Positions 1-12,978 are shown, numbered from the stretch's first letter. The stretch: 64,000 bases of DNA from Lunularia cruciata (GCA_948567375.1 OX419757.1:26846001-26910000); one strand, 5' to 3'. Notes: a model not told the origin generated them from the letters alone. A program made the numbers and translations.

Positions 1-1341
1 AGTTGAGGAGCAAAAGTGATGGAGACCAGAGGTCCAGCAATCGGCAGCAATGAGTGAGGCTTGTCAAACAATGGTATTAAACAAGTCAAGAGCAGAAGAG
101 GAAGCAGAGAATCCCACGGGGCCGGTTCAAGAGGCCAAGACAAAGAAAGTGCGGACACGATAAAGATACAAAGATTGTGATTTTGGATGACGGAGGAGAA
201 GACTCCAGACAAAGAGGGCAATGACAAAGAAGAGCACTTTAGTGGGATATCCTACATGACAAAGGTGGTAACCCTATTGCTAGAATTGTTGAAGGAGAAT
301 CAAAGAGTAATTCCCCAAGATCGCAGTAAGGGGATGAACAAATTGCATATGGTGAAGTATCTGGTGAGTGAAGTGAAGGAGCTGGAGGAACAACAAGTCC
401 AAAGATCGCATGAAGTGGAAGAACTCCAGAGGGAGGAATGCTTGGTGAAGAAAACGCTAACCCTGCTACAAGGAAGCTGCGCAGAAAAAGATAAGGAATT
501 GCAAAGGCAAGCCGGAGAATTGAAGGAACAAACAATGTGGCTCAATAAGATGAAGGAAGAAGTGAGTAATGTGCGCATCAAGAATGTTCATTTGAAGGCG
601 ATGAACATCGTAATGGAGCACGAGTTGGATAGCTTGAAGAAGAGTGCAGCAGCAAAGGATCAAGCATGGCAGAGGGAGTTAGCAGCCAGGCAAGAGGAAG
701 AAGAACGATTACAAGAGCTAGTCAGAAGTGCTGAGTTACAGAGTACACAGTATGCAGAGGAGAAGAAGATGCTTGCTACGGAGTATGAAGACGAGCTGAA
801 GATGTATTGTGAAGAATTGAAGGTAGAGCGCTCTTGAGGATATGAGTCGGAATAAGTAGGAGAAGTTGCGGGGAAGTTAAGAGCCATCTTAAGCACGGAG
901 GCTGAAGGGAGATTGGAGGAAGCCCGTCTACAAGGGTTGAAGTTGCTTGTGCAGGAAACACGGAAGAGAAAAGCCAAAGATGTGGATATGAACACATTGT
1001 TGATTTGGGTGAGAGAGCGTGTAGATAGGAAAATATTAGATGTAGAGAATAATGTTAGTCTTAGACTGGATTTAGTCAATTTGGAATTAGAGAAGATTTG
1101 GAATAGTGTGATAGTGGAGAAGAGACCCGATGTTGCAGAAGTAGGAGTACAGATATCATCGGACTTGATAATTGACACTTTAGAGAAGAGTGGGTCTAGA
1201 GATAAAGCAGTAGGTGGATTACCCATGAGCTCAATTGTAGATTGTAGTGTAGAAGTTGTAGAAATAGTGAAGGATTTGGTAGATATAGCCATACCCAAAG
1301 AAGGAGAAGCCAATGATGAGGTAGACATCGGATCGGGATAG
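1..1341 (+). pseudogene. Family A coiled-coil ORF, copy A (broken)
   Basis: This is the 3' part of the single long coding region of a non-autonomous LTR element, cut by the left window edge. From 187 to 1341 one reading frame is kept, with stops at 835 and 853. The translated protein is very rich in Glu, Lys, Leu and Gln in heptad-like patterns (for example LEEQQVQRSHEVEELQREE), so it is predicted to be a long coiled coil. The same protein occurs at 10761-12978 (+) and in part at 9890-10210 (-). Compared with that copy, this one has about 50 extra codons near 970-1120. No protease, reverse transcriptase or integrase motif is present. Its role is unknown; a gag-like structural protein is a guess. 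It ends just before the LTR that follows. Confidence 0.6.
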
Positions 1342-1358
1342 AAGTCAATTTTGAGATA

Positions 1359-2160
1359 GGAAGAGGCAGATATGAAGAGGCAGATATGAAACGATAAACT
1401 GTCATTTATGATCTGCAGGTAGGAAAGGATGTTAGGAAGCGGTGCCTAGGTAGGCAAGTCTGCCGTTTGCTCCAATATTTAAGTGGAGCATTTGCAGTAC
1501 AATGTTATTCAGTATTCAAATTTCTAAAGATAGATAAAGTGAAGTACTGTTCTCAGTACTTGTCGCTTAAGCTTAATCCCAATTGTCAATTTTGTGTTTG
1601 TGTTTGTGAGTGTGTGGAGAATTCCAAAGAGCATGTTAGTGTGTTTGTGGATGTTGGAATCTGCAGCCTTGATCTTCATTCTGTGTGTTTGATCCTAAGT
1701 GAACTGCATCGGAGCAATGCCTTGACAGGTCTAAGAGGAATTGTAGTGTTGTTAGTATTCTGCATTTGTGAGTGCAGTACGAAGTTGATGTGAAGCAATT
1801 TTGATCGAGGAAGTTGTGCCTTTAGTGGAGGGGTGGAACACAATTCTGAGGCAAAATCGGTCTTTGCAGTGAAGTGCCGTCTTTGGGAGAATCTGAATCA
1901 TCACAATCAAGAGTTGTTTGGACAGAATTTGCTATGTTGTTATTATGTGTGTGTGTGTATTTGTGACATGTTGTCAAGATTGTGAGCTTGTTACTCTCTT
2001 CTGGGTGTAGTTTCTACCTGAGAGATTAAAGAAGCCATCAAGAAGAACTGCCATTGTGACTTTTGACTTTGTATTTGACCAATTTTGGATAGTATCTCTG
2101 CGGGAACAAACTTTACTGACCTGATTACCGCAAAAGTGATATTTGCCGGGTTGTCACACA
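1359..2160 (+). mobile_element. Family A 3' LTR, copy A
   Basis: This is a noncoding segment repeated at 12995-13766 (+) and, inverted, at 9120-9884. All three end in a shared block (cctgattaccgcaaaagtga, then a CCGGGTTG-CACA type terminus), and all three follow the 3' end of the same coiled-coil ORF. I therefore read it as the 3' LTR. A TATA-like TATTTAAG lies near 1477, with the equivalent at 13098. The left LTR edge cannot be fixed because no 5' LTR is in the window. A short TG-rich run lies near 1945-1962. Confidence 0.65.
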
Positions 2161-4024
2161 AGAGAAGAGAGACCTTGAATGGAAGTCTAGGCTCAAGAAC
2201 TCTCAAAGGGAAGGTCTGGACAGACAAGAAGGTCTTCAAGGAGAGGACAGGAAGAAAGACTAGGTTTGCATAGGAGATTGAATTCTTTTTGTTCTCAAAT
2301 GGTTTTGGGGTTAGAAAAGAGAATTATTGAGGGAAGTGAGTGTGTGTTTAGTGACAGAAAAGGAAAGGAGAACTCTCAAATGTGGCAAGACTGAAGTCTG
2401 GGTAGGAGAAATTTTGAAGGGAAGGTCAGGACAAAAGCAATTTTTGAGAATGAAGGGTTAGCCAAGACTGAAGGCTGGACAGAGAAATCTCAAGAATGAA
2501 GGTTTGGCCAGGACTAAAGGCTGGACAAAGAAATCTCAAGAATGAAGGTTTGGCCAAGACTATAGTGAGGATAGAGTATCGTGGGGGAGGTAAGGTCTGA
2601 ATAGGAATGAAAAATTGGAGAGCTTTGACAGGATAGGAAAAGGTCTCAACGGGTTGCAAGACAGGGAAGTCTTGGAGCTTTGCAAGAGTAAACTCTTGAA
2701 GAAACAACAAGAAGGAGCCTTGACAAGAAAGAAAGAGAGGATAGGGGAATGTTGTCATGTTGTGGTTTGCATAGCCCATAAAAAAGTAACTTATCATAGT
2801 TTATCCTCAAATTAGTGGACTAGGTTGTATGATAGCTCCAACAAATGAGACGTTGCCATGTGAGCAATCTATGTACATATATGTGATTGGCCATGTGGGT
2901 TAAGATTTTATCATGTTTGAGGGTTCTGATGAATACAAAGGAGGGTAAGTGGAGAGACAGGGAGGTTTTTCGTCAAGGAGTCTCGAGGGAAGGAGGACAT
3001 TGGGAGTGAGAGTTGTAGTAGAGTGCAAGTGTTAGGGCATTGGAGAAGGCATTTGAGCATGTGATGTCCCATGCTCCCAATCTGCCACTCTTGAATTATT
3101 TTCTCATTAGGCTTCAGATTCTACACCACGATGGCTTTTGGGATTGGATGGTGAGACATTTCAAGACGCTATTCACATAGTCGATGATGGAAAACCCAAA
3201 TCTTATCGTCTTTTTGGTGCTTACTTACAAGCAAGTCTAGGACTTAACAATATATGTGCTCCTATAGTTGGCAAATGCCTGAATTTTTGCTCATGAGCTT
3301 CAAAGTGGAGTTGTAGGGTCCACTTGTCAAAAGGTGAAGAGCTAAAAGACAAAATGCAAGAGATTGGTTTCCAAGAGGATAAGTTGGGCGTTTTTTGGAT
3401 GATTGAGGGATTTTGGGGGAGCATTCAAGGAGAAAAGACCACAATTGGAGAGAGTAGAATACAAGCTACAATTTTGAGACAAAATTTTAGAGATTTGAGT
3501 CAATTATGTGGGAGATATGATCAATTGAAGTAAGGGGGGTAGAATTCATACCCAAGAAGACAAGATAGACAACTTATGGAGCTCTGTGAGACATCTTCAT
3601 GATCTATTAAGGGGATAGAAAAAATGACAAAGGTTTGTAGTGTTAAGCTCAAGAAATGTTCCAGTTTGATCAATCTCAATTTAGATTTGGTCAATTGAAG
3701 TTGGAGTTCTGGAAAGTGAAGTGTTGGAGATGAGATGTTAATCAGGTTTGGAATTTTTGTCATTCCTGAAGTTGTGGTTTGAATCACCTTGTGAAAATTT
3801 CCAGTCTTTTTAGTGGTTAGGTTTTGCACCTTTTTGCAAAGATTTCATGTGAATTCTTCCAATAGAAAATTCAAGGTCTTGGATCAAGCATACTTGGGTC
3901 TGTAGAGCTCACACGTTAGCCCAACTCAAGAATTGATCCATATCTGGGGTTGGATTAGGCTATAAAAAGTTACATAGGGTTAGACAAGAGCACAACTAAC
4001 TACTAAGAAAATTTTGGTTGATTT
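2161..4024. other. Unassigned region with no supported gene
   Basis: Nothing recognisable apart from a short tandem repeat at 2451-2573. The small open frames have no family resemblance I can name. The purine-rich run near 3532-3541 could be a polypurine tract of a decayed element, but no LTR follows that I can match. Confidence 0.4.
2451..2573 (+). repeat. 46-bp tandem repeat, about 2.7 units
   Basis: Units begin at 2451, 2497 and 2543, each with the pattern TGAAGG-TT-GCCA-GACT followed by AGGCTGGACA and AAATCTCAAG. The third unit is incomplete. Period 46 bp by direct counting. Confidence 0.85.
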
Positions 4025-4315
4025 TGGGTCCATATAGAGTGAGAATTGATGCAAGAAACTCTATTGCAAAACTCTGCATATTTTATCTTCCATCTTGATT
4101 GGATGTCAATTCTCCTACATTGTGACTGTGATTGAGGGTTTCAGGTTGCTAGAGTGTTGGATTAGGACTTTGGGTCCATAGAGAGTGAGAATTCATGCAA
4201 GAAACTCTGTTGCAAATATTGTCATAAGCTTGGTAGAGCAATTTTTATCTTCCATCTTGATTGGATGTCAATTCTCCTACATTGTGACTATGATTGAGGG
4301 TTTTAGGTTGCCAAA
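4025..4315 (+). repeat. Direct tandem duplication, about 146-162 bp unit
   Basis: Both units contain GGGTCCATA-AGAGTGAGAATT and a long near-identical stretch that begins TTTTATCTTCCATCTTGATT (4081 and 4243). The offset changes from 146 to 162 bp because the second unit has about 16 extra bases. It lies in otherwise unassigned DNA. Confidence 0.85.
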
Positions 4316-6247
4316 TTTTTTTGAGGATCAAGTGTACTTCTGAATGAGAAATCTGGGGAAAGATTTCCAAGAACCACAAGCAAACCCTAAAATAGGGATT
4401 TTGATATTAGCAAAAAAACCTACTAGCAATTGGCCAAGTTTGGAAGCTTGTCAAGGGAACTTTAGTAATCAGATTGAGGCATACTTCATGTCATTGGAAA
4501 GCTTATCTCACAGGCTTTCCATTTAATCCTAGAGGACTTGGATTCAAGCCACACAAAGAAAGTAACACCCATCTGAGTTTCATAGGATTTTCTCCAACAA
4601 AAGAGATAGAAGTTCTACAATTGGATTAGGAATTGGCTGAAATCTGAAGTGAATAATTTGTGGAAGCTGGAGTACAAATTGAAAGCAACTTGAGGACAGG
4701 GCAGGGAGCTCTGAAGTTGATTTCCACCAAAATCATGGAGAGTTGTTGTTGACTTCTTGTGGTTGGATCCTCTCCATCCTTGCATGCTTGTTTGTATGCC
4801 CTGTTGGTTTGGATTGGTGTGTGGACGTTGCGCTTAGGTTCTTTCCTTCTAAGAGTGTTGTGTATTTCTCCTTGGTAATGTTAGAAGTGATGACCAATAG
4901 ACCAGGAGTGCATGTTATGATGATAGGTTAGGTTACCTATTACCACCTTACTGGGTAGCAAGAATACCAAAACTTAGGGTGGAAGGTTTTATTGGTTGGA
5001 TTCTATACACGCTCAAACTAGTAGGGATCTACAACCTCTAATCTATATGCTCCATAGCTAGGCACCTTGTGTGTTCCTAGAGAGAGAAAGGTAAAGTTTG
5101 ACAATGTGAAGGGGTTTGCAAGCAAGAAGAACTCTTGAAGGGGTTGTAGGGCATATCAGTGAAGGAAGGAAGGTCGAAGGGGAGCTTTGGTAGAACAAGG
5201 AGATAAAACGTTGTGAGAAATAGAATTTGAACTTGGTGGTGATTGGTTCTTTTCTTTTCCTACTTGAGCAATTGTAGAAACTTAGGAGAGGTCATTGTTA
5301 TGGTCTGGGGTTGTTTGGCTTCCCCAAGAGGATTTATAAATTGTGAGGCTTGATATTGTGGTGAATGTTATGAGGTTCTTTGTGAGTGAATGTCTTTATT
5401 TTATTTTTTGAAGAATGCCAAGGAAAAGGAGCTTCATTCTCAATGACTCTAGTCTAGTTTATGCAAACAAATCATGTCATTGATCTGGTTGCATTGATTT
5501 GAATCTGGCTGTATAGCTTGTGACTTGTCAGACAAACCCCACCAAACCCATACAAAAACCCAATATTAACAAAACTTGAATAGTAGCTAGTGATACATGA
5601 AGATCAATATTATTCCAAGAAAACTCAACACTGAGAACCATTGAAAAGAGCCTACAATCAGGAGCAATCACAAACAAGTTGCCCCAACAAAAGGCACCTA
5701 CCATCGAGACAAAGAGTAGAGACCGCATCAGTTGCGGGTAAGCTTTTGAGTCATTGACAAATAGAGCACTCTAATTGTAGGCAGCCAGGTGTCTAGCATA
5801 TTCTCAAGACCACATGATCCTTGAGACAATGTCAAATTGGTGGTGTTGGCACTTTGAGGTGATTTTTGGTGGGGTACTTGTGGTGGTTCCGATTGCGAGT
5901 TGCAGCTTTTGGTTACTTTGACATGATAAAGTTCTTTGGGGATTTTGAAGGATATAGCACTATAGTACACAATGGGTTTACTTAGAGTGGTGCTTGATAT
6001 CATCCTATATCTCAGGTCCTAGTGAAGAGGAGATTGACTTTGAGTCAAAGTTTGGCCCAAGAGTTGATTCAATTGAGAGTGCACTTGGTATGTCCGCACC
6101 ATTGTTATGGCACATGGACAAGATTTATGGGATCTCCAAAGGCCCTAAGCATTACTTTAGTATAGTGGGTACCATTGAGTTGGATGATTTCATCTAGAGT
6201 TTGATAGTTGGTATGATTTGCAATAGATGCAAAACCCAACTGTGTTT
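4316..6247. other. Unassigned region upstream of a solo LTR1
   Basis: No gene can be supported. A 67-codon open frame at 5994-6197 (+) begins a few codons after a stop and reads into the LTR1 copy. It may be a leftover of an element into which LTR1 inserted, but I do not recognise the protein. Confidence 0.35.
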
Positions 6248-6939
6248 TGTAATACCCATTTTTGCATATCTGTGGTATTGTGATATTTAGCTTGGTATAT
6301 TACAAGTACTTGAGAGATATCATTTATATAGAGATAAAGAATGGTTCTACATTAGTCACTGTTAGCTAAATTCAGTCATAGCTAAGATAGAGTGGACCTT
6401 ACTTTAGAAGAAGTGGAAAAGATGAGCACTACTATTTTGAATTCTAGTGTGTTGACTTGGTATTATTCCTAGATTTTTGGCTTTGAGGAAAGAGTTAAGA
6501 ACACTTGGACCCACAACCTTTTTGTTTCAGATTCTTCTATAGTCCAAGGATAGCACATGTGAAAGAATCCTTGACTTAGTGGCTGGATCAAGATAAGACC
6601 ACATGCTTAGGAGAATATTCTCATGAGTATGGATATTCCTTTAGCTTTTTGACTTAATTTGACTTTTAACCTAATAACTTGAGCTACTCTAGTAATTAGT
6701 AACTTTGGTGTGTAACTATTTCACAAGTATATGAACTAAGGGTGAGGAGGTACTCATCATCCTTTCATTTGCAATTATCTCTCTCTCATTGAGTTCTCTA
6801 GTGAGCAATGTCTTGAGTCTTGGAGTGTTACCCTTGGAGATGTATGATGGAGTTGGGGTTCTTTTCCTTCTTAGTCCATGGTGCGCTACCATAATAGCCA
6901 TCAAAGGTTCATCCTGAGTGAGAGACAGGCCGGCTCATA
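6248..6939 (+). mobile_element. Solo LTR of family LTR1
   Basis: The sequence is the reverse complement of the LTRs of element 1 (57280-57995). It begins TGTAATACCCAT and ends CCGGCTCATA, matching TGTAACACCC and CCGGCTCACA in the intact copies. It contains the same block that includes the shared GAGAGACAGGCCGGCTCA end. No internal region of that family adjoins it, so it is a solo LTR. I see no clean target duplication: the flanks are TGTTT and TTTCA. Confidence 0.8.
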
Positions 6940-7044
6940 TTTCACACCCTTCATGGCATGGAAGGGGTTATTTTAGCACTTGGAGGGTCCACCAATGGAC
7001 GATTATCATGAGTTCAAGAGAGCTCACTTGGAGGAGATTGAGCT

Positions 7045-7919
7045 ATGGAGACAATATTGGTCTTTGAGCTATATGTCTCTATCACTTTAGGCTTGGTTTC
7101 TAGGGGCAGATTGGTGGTACCTATGAGTTCTAACTCTATTAGTATTGGTGGATCTCTTGGAGATGGTGTTATTATGAGTAGAGGTACTATTGCAAGAAGT
7201 AGTGTAGTACCAAAGTTTAACCCCATAGTGGAGTTCTTCTAGTGTTTGAGGTAGAACAACCATGGAGTGTGGATTGACAAGCTGAGGAGCTTGCAAAAGT
7301 TCCAATGGAAGGCTAGAGAGAACCTATGCAAGGCATACACTCGCATGAGACAAATCATCAGTTTTACTCAAGGAGCTACTAAGGCCCAAGTAGTCCAATT
7401 TTGGTATGGGATACTAGAAAGGGAGTTGCGACATAGAGTCCATGATGCTACATTGTTACATGATACTTCACCTACTTTGGCAATGGTCTTTGGTTTGGCT
7501 GAGCATATTGAGCTCAATATGGTGGAAGAGAGAGTGGTGACATTTGGATTTTGTAAGGAGACCTCATAGACAACTATTACTTCTTCCAAAGTGCAGTAGA
7601 GTGCACCACACTATGTTGGTTTTTGAGGATAGTGTGTATAGCCTAGATCCTATGGAGTGAGTGGAAGGCCTAGTGTGGCTAGACTCTTACCTTCATTTTT
7701 GGGTCAATAGTAGCCAATGAGTGGTGGTGTTGCTTGTTGGACTTGTGGTGGAGAGAGTGCACTAAGGGCAGAAAACTTGATAGCTCTGGTGCATTACAAC
7801 CATCACAAAGATAGTGTGAGCATTGCCACAGATTTGGTCACACCAGTGATTGATGCTTTGACCTACACCTGGAGTTACGGAGTGGTAGAGCTATTATTGC
7901 AGGTGGTAGAGGAGCTCTA
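7045..7919 (+). pseudogene. gag of the methyltransferase-carrying gypsy element
   Basis: This is a degenerate capsid/nucleocapsid region. A typical gypsy gag stretch is visible at 7267-7569, including ARENLCKAYTRMRQ, VVQFWYGILERELRHRV and EHIELNMVEERVVT. The last resembles the capsid C-terminal part of this lineage. A remnant zinc knuckle lies near 7735 (CWTCGG), but the His and last Cys cannot be seen. Stops interrupt the frame at several places, though the frame itself is preserved into the protease. It is not functional. Confidence 0.65.
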
Positions 7920-8496
7920 GGTCATGGAGGACAAGGTGGTAGAGATGGTGGTATAGGATCCACACCTAGTAGGGATGCAGTACCTGCCCTTACTTCTAAT
8001 ACAGCCAGCTACTCGGATTGAGCAGTTGGAGCAGAGATTGGCTAGCATGGCCATAGCTTAGAGGAGATCAGATTTGGGTGTTGAGGCTTCTATCTTATAT
8101 GCGGGTGATAGAGATATCTTAGACTTCATGTGCGGAGCAGCATAGGTGGATGCATTTGCCGCAATGACTAGGAGTGTAGTATGTGCTCTAGAGCCTAAAA
8201 GAGCTTACGTGGAGTTGGACCCACAAAGAGGAGAGGTTGGGAGACAAGTCAGACTTCCTCAATCTTTCATGCTCTTTGAGCCCCTACAGACATCATCCAT
8301 GGCTCCTAAATGTCTTAGTATAGGTATGGTAGGTGGTGATGGGGTGCATGATGGACTACCTACTAGTAAGCCACTTGCTACTACACAAACTAAGTCTAGC
8401 ACGATGGTGGGGGCGGCTTAGCTGATTATGTGCTTTTTATTATTCTCAACCAATGACATGTGTACCTTGGGAGTTGATCCAGCCCCAGTGTTTTAG

Positions 8497-9115
8497 TTGG
8501 CTACCATGCTTTGTGATAGTAGGGATGATGTGGTTCCTACTATTGGATCAGAGGTGGTTGATAGTAGAATTGACTTGGTTGAGGAGCATGGGATCCGCTC
8601 AACGACCAATGGTTTAGGGCAAGCAGTAGGGGTTAGATTGGAGGAGTTACTAACTAGATCGGCCTTTGAGCAAGCACGGTTTATACCTGGAGTTGTCCTA
8701 TTGGATAACCAAAGGGGGATTTTTTGTTTGGTGGGACCTTTAGGGATGGTTTATACACCACAAAAGGTCTTACTAGACTCTACTGTATAGCCCTCTATGT
8801 TGGAGAATGCTACAATTATTGGTCTGGAGTTATTAAAGACCAATGTGGAGAGGTGTCCATTTCAAATCCAAACATTTGTATGTGGTGGTTCTACACAATA
8901 CATCACATGTAGAGAGCTTGTTGTTCAAATTTAGCTTGGTCATCCAATTGATAGCTCTATGGTGAGAGCTCAGGCCATTGCGACCATAGTTGAGTCATAT
9001 GATGTGTTAGTGGGGGAGTAGTGTTGTACCCCATGGGTTTCAATATTGACTATTGGGAGGAGAGAACCTCTTATAGACCAGGTTGGTAGTCTGGTGAGGG
9101 ACAAGTATGTCACCC
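8497..9115 (+). pseudogene. Retropepsin region of the methyltransferase-carrying gypsy element
   Basis: Retroviral-type aspartic protease remnant. The active-site triad position reads VLLDST (near 8770) where families have DSG or DTG, so the Gly is lost. A stop follows two codons later. Downstream are ATIIGLELLKTN and then YDVLVGE, the usual C-terminal 'ILG' type block. After a frameshift near 9020 comes VLYPMGFNIDYWEERTSYRPGW. It is in the same frame as gag. The region is cut at about 9115-9120 by the inverted family A LTR; the polyprotein resumes near 14600. Confidence 0.6.
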
Positions 9116-9119
9116 ACTA

Positions 9120-9884
9120 TGATAACCCGGCAAATATCATGGTAATCAGGTAAGTAAAGTTTGTTCCCGTAGAGATACTAGTCAGAAATGTTGAAATACA
9201 AAGTCAAACAATAACATGTAGTTCTTCTTGAGTTCTTCTTTAGTCTCTCAGGTAGAAACCACACCCAAAAGAGAGTAACAAGCACTCACTTGTAGTCTTG
9301 TCACAAATTAACACTTCTTAATCACAACTCCATCAAATCTTTCCAAACAATCTTGATTGTGATGATTCAGGCTCTCTTGAAAATGGCACTTCATTGCAAA
9401 ACAACTTTGCCTCAGAATTGTGTTCCACCCCTCCACTAAAGTCACAACTTCCTTGATGGAAATTGCTTCACATCAACTTCACGTTGCACTAACAAATGTA
9501 GCATACAACACAACAATTCCTCTCAAATCTGTCAAGGCATTGCTTTGATTGCACTTCACTCAGGATCCAACACACAAAGTGAAGATCAAGGCTATGGAAT
9601 CCAACATCCAACAAACACATTGACTTGCACTTTGAATTTCTCCATACACTCACAAATACAATCACAAAGTTGACACTTGGAATCAAGCTCAAGCAACAAG
9701 TACTGAAAATAGCACTTTGCTTTATCTATCTTCAGAAATTTAGAATATTGAACAACATATCACTGTGAATGTCACTCTTAAATAGTGAAGCAAACAACAA
9801 TTTTAACAAAAATACTATTCTACAACAACTCTTCTAACCTGCAGATCCAAAATGACAAACCACCTCTTCATATCTGCCTCTTCA
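9120..9884 (-). mobile_element. Family A LTR, inverted copy B
   Basis: Reverse complement of the LTRs at 1359-2160 and 12995-13766. It starts (plus strand) ATAACCCGGCAAATATCA and ends at the shared TTCATATCTGCCTCTTCAAA junction. The adjoining 9885-10210 encodes, on the minus strand, the end of the family A protein. It lies in the protease region of element 5, so it inserted after that element. Confidence 0.75.
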
Positions 9885-10210
9885 AATCTCAAAACTGTTA
9901 CTACTCTGATCCGACGTCTACTTCTTTCTTGGCTTTCAAACTTGATCCAAAAGTAACTTCACTCAATACTACTCTATCCTCGAGTTTCACAACTCCTAAT
10001 TCCTCTACTAATTCTAACATTTCTCTTTCCTGATATGCAATTTCTCTAGTGGGTAATCTATCTAACTCCTTATCTCCAGAACCACTCTTCTCTAATGTCT
10101 CCAATGGTAACTCCAAAGACATTTGCACTCTTATGTTATCTACTTCAGGTCTAGCTTCTATCAATTCCTTTGCTAATTCTACTATATCCTTGTGGTACCC
10201 ACATTTTTTT
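9885..10210 (-). pseudogene. Family A coiled-coil ORF, 3' fragment, copy B
   Basis: The minus-strand frame at 9901-10164 reads IEARPEVDNIRVQMSLELPL, then a block ending KEVDVGSE. It aligns with the C-terminal end of copies A (DEVDIGSG) and C (DKVDIRLG). The rest of the gene is absent; at about 10211 the sequence passes into unrelated DNA leading to copy C. Fragment only. Confidence 0.6.
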
Positions 10211-10760
10211 TTGTTAGCATTTGAAGAAGAAGTAGATGGTTAGAACCTAAAGAGGGCTAACCTGGGAAGAAATAAGAAGAAGCGGGGGTGTGAAGTAAAA
10301 CCCGAAGTTGACCTCCGGTCAAGACATGAAGTAAAACCCAAAGACACAAAGGCAAAGAAGAAGAAGGAGAGACTTTGTATTGGCTGGCGTGAGCGGATCC
10401 AAAGAACCTAGAACAAACTTCTTTGGATTCAGCACAATCAAGAAAGTACACAAGAAGAAAGTAATGACCTCGGGATCAAGAACTTCTTGATAGTGACAGG
10501 CAACAACTTCACCAAATCAGAGATTGGAGAGGAGGAGCAACTAAAGAGGGACTGATTGGCGCATGACTATAAAATTACAAGTTGCGCAAGGAAGAAGAGC
10601 AATGTCCAGTCGCTACCTGGTTCCTATTCAGAGTCAACCCGAAGTAATGAAAATTGCAAATCTGCAAGAAGAGGAGTAGGTTAGGATTTTGGGGACGATC
10701 TTCTACAAGAGGAAGGTGAGGAAGCACACGATGACTCCAAAAATGAGTAAGTAGAGTGCA
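10211..10760 (+). other. Leader-like region upstream of family A copy C
   Basis: No gene. Contains purine-rich stretches and two near-identical phrases, GTGAAGTAAAACCCGAAG and ATGAAGTAAAACCCAAAG, at about 10290 and 10328. Probably the 5' untranslated or N-terminal part of the copy C internal region. No 5' LTR is seen. Confidence 0.4.
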
Positions 10761-12978
10761 GTGAGAGGGCTTGCAATTCATAGATTAGAAGTAATAGCGC
10801 GGATCAAAGTCTTGACAAGACTTTGTATCACGTTTCTGGCCTGGAACTGGAACTTCAATTTTCTAGGTTTCATGGTAGAAACTGCAACAAGCAATTGCAA
10901 GGATGGCCCGAAGCATGAGGGGAAGAGAGGGAATCCCGCTCGATGGATGGGGGCGGATTGGAGAGTAGTGTTGGGAAGAGAAGCAGGAGAGGTAGGAGGT
11001 ACCACCTTCTATCAGAAGTGTGATGCTTCAGAACAGACTACCAAAGTGAGGAATTTGTTCAATTGACCCCGCACTAAGAATGGGTATAAGGTGGACAGTT
11101 ATAGAGACCCTAAGCGGAGAGGGATAGTAAGCACAATGATGGCCATGTTCAAGCCAGAGCAAACCACCTATGTTACTATGCAACAGGCGGTGTTCTTTCA
11201 CTAAATGTTTGTGGGAGAGGCAGTAGATTGGGCAAAATGTTTGCATCAAAGAGTGGGGCAGATGATTTCAGGATGGAGAATGGATATGCCACCACATTTC
11301 TTTGTGCCATTTGCAGCGCACTTTTATTTTGGGTTGAACTTGCTGACTTTGGAAGAAAAAAGTTAAATGCGTTTGCACTTTCATCCAGATTTACGACAGG
11401 AGGCCGATGTAGATGAGCAATATTATATGGAGAGAGTGCAAGATGGGGATGTGTATTGCAAGGAAAGTGGGAAGGAGAAGATCACAGCAATTGAACTTCC
11501 AAGGGTGAGAAAGAGAGCCAAGCCTGAGAGTTATGTTGTGACAATCCAAACCCAGAAAGTTCCAAAGCTTAACCCAATGTCGGTGGTAGTGAAGAAAACG
11601 GAAGCCATGCAGGAAGAAGAAGAACAAAAATTGGAAGGAGAAACCGGATCAAAGGAAGGAATGTCTGGAGAAGAAGAGGAGTTCACGCTATGGAGTAAAG
11701 AATTGAGAAGTGACAATGAAGGAAAATTGGAGGTTCAGCAAACGTGACAGCCAATGAAGGAGGCCGGAAAGCCGAGTCCCAAAGTTTCCATGCTTGAACA
11801 AGGAAGTGAGAAGAAGGGAGAGGAAGTCGTGGCACAACCCCAAATTGCCAAGCGTAAGAATGCTCTGAATGTATCTGCAGTGAGGCCTAGTAAAGTTACT
11901 CAAGAAGGGGGAGAAAGTTCAGAAGAAGAAACTTTGAAGGTGCAAAGATCACAACTTTGGAGCAAGGTACAAGACGTAGAGTGGTCAGAACCCAAAGTCC
12001 GAGCCAATGACGCAAGGTGCAAAGGAGTGGACTATTTGTCCAGAGTCGTATGTCCGTTGTTGATGATGTTGTAGTAGAAGAAGATGGAGATGGTAAGTGC
12101 CAATCTCGAGGTGCCAAATGAATTGGCAGTAGTAAAGACCAGGAGTGCAGAAACATCATTGTTGCAAAGTAAGTTGACGAGGGTGGAGATGGAAGTCAAA
12201 GAACTTTGGGTTGAGGAGGTTCTTTGGAGTAAGCATTTTGAGGTGATGAGGGAAGAATTAGTAAAGAGTCGCAAGGAAGCAAAGGAGATGATTGTGATGG
12301 TTGTAGGGTTGAAAGGAGAACTTGTAGATGTGCATGTAGAGTTGATACATTCCAAAGCAATTGCTGCGGTGATGGAGCAAGAGTTGGAGAGTCTCAAGAA
12401 GAAGGCAGCGGAGAAAGATCAGGCCTGGCAATGCAAGTTAATGGAGCACAATAGAGAAGAAGATTGGTTGTGAGGATTGGTGCAAGTAGCAGAGGAGCAA
12501 CTTTCTGTGAATCGGCGGGAGAAGGAGGCATTGAAGGCTGAATTTGAAAATGAGCTCAGATGTATTGTAGTGAATTGGAGGAAGAAAGGAAGAGGGAGAA
12601 GCTTACAGTTGTAGAAGAAGCTAATGAAGTAGAAGGTGTTGTCATTGAAATCAAGGCCATGCTGAGCACGGAAGTTGAATGCAAACTCGAAGAGGCGAGA
12701 TTGCATGAGCTGAAGTTATTAGTGCAAGAGACGAGACCTAAAGTTGTAGAAGTAGGAGTTCAAGTGTCTTTGGAGTTGTTCTCTGAAACTTTAGAGAGGA
12801 GTGGGTTGGGAGATAAGTAAGTAGATGGATTACCCATGACCTCAATTGTAGATTGTAGTGAAGAAATTGTAGAAATAGAAGAGTTAGGAGTAGAATTGGA
12901 TAGAACCAAGGATGGGGAAATTATAGAGAGATCATCGGGTTTGAAAGCCGATGACAAGGTTGACATCAGATTGGGGTA
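10761..12978 (+). pseudogene. Family A coiled-coil ORF, copy C (most complete)
   Basis: One frame runs from 10761 to 12473, broken by stops near 11064, 11203, 11367, 11745 and 12072. The frame is shifted by one base near 12555 (copy A has the extra base) and runs on to 12978, about 740 codons in all. The N-terminal part (to about 11400) is hydrophobic and aromatic (for example MPPHFFVPFAAHFYFGLNLL), and I do not recognise a family. The middle is Glu/Lys/Ser rich. The C-terminal half is a predicted coiled coil (for example EQELESLKKKAAEKDQAWQ, nearly repeated in copy A as EHELDSLKKSAAAKDQAWQ). No retroviral enzyme motif is present. An LTR follows directly, so this is the sole product of a non-autonomous LTR element. 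Function unknown. Confidence 0.6.

Noticed and set aside
2451-2573. Possible CRISPR-like regular repeat
   Set aside because: Units are contiguous with no spacers, and the context is plant nuclear DNA.
5528-6003. Two adjacent minus-strand frames, one hydrophobic
   Set aside because: They look superficially like a small membrane protein, but no splice sites or conserved motif join them and the surroundings are repeat-rich.
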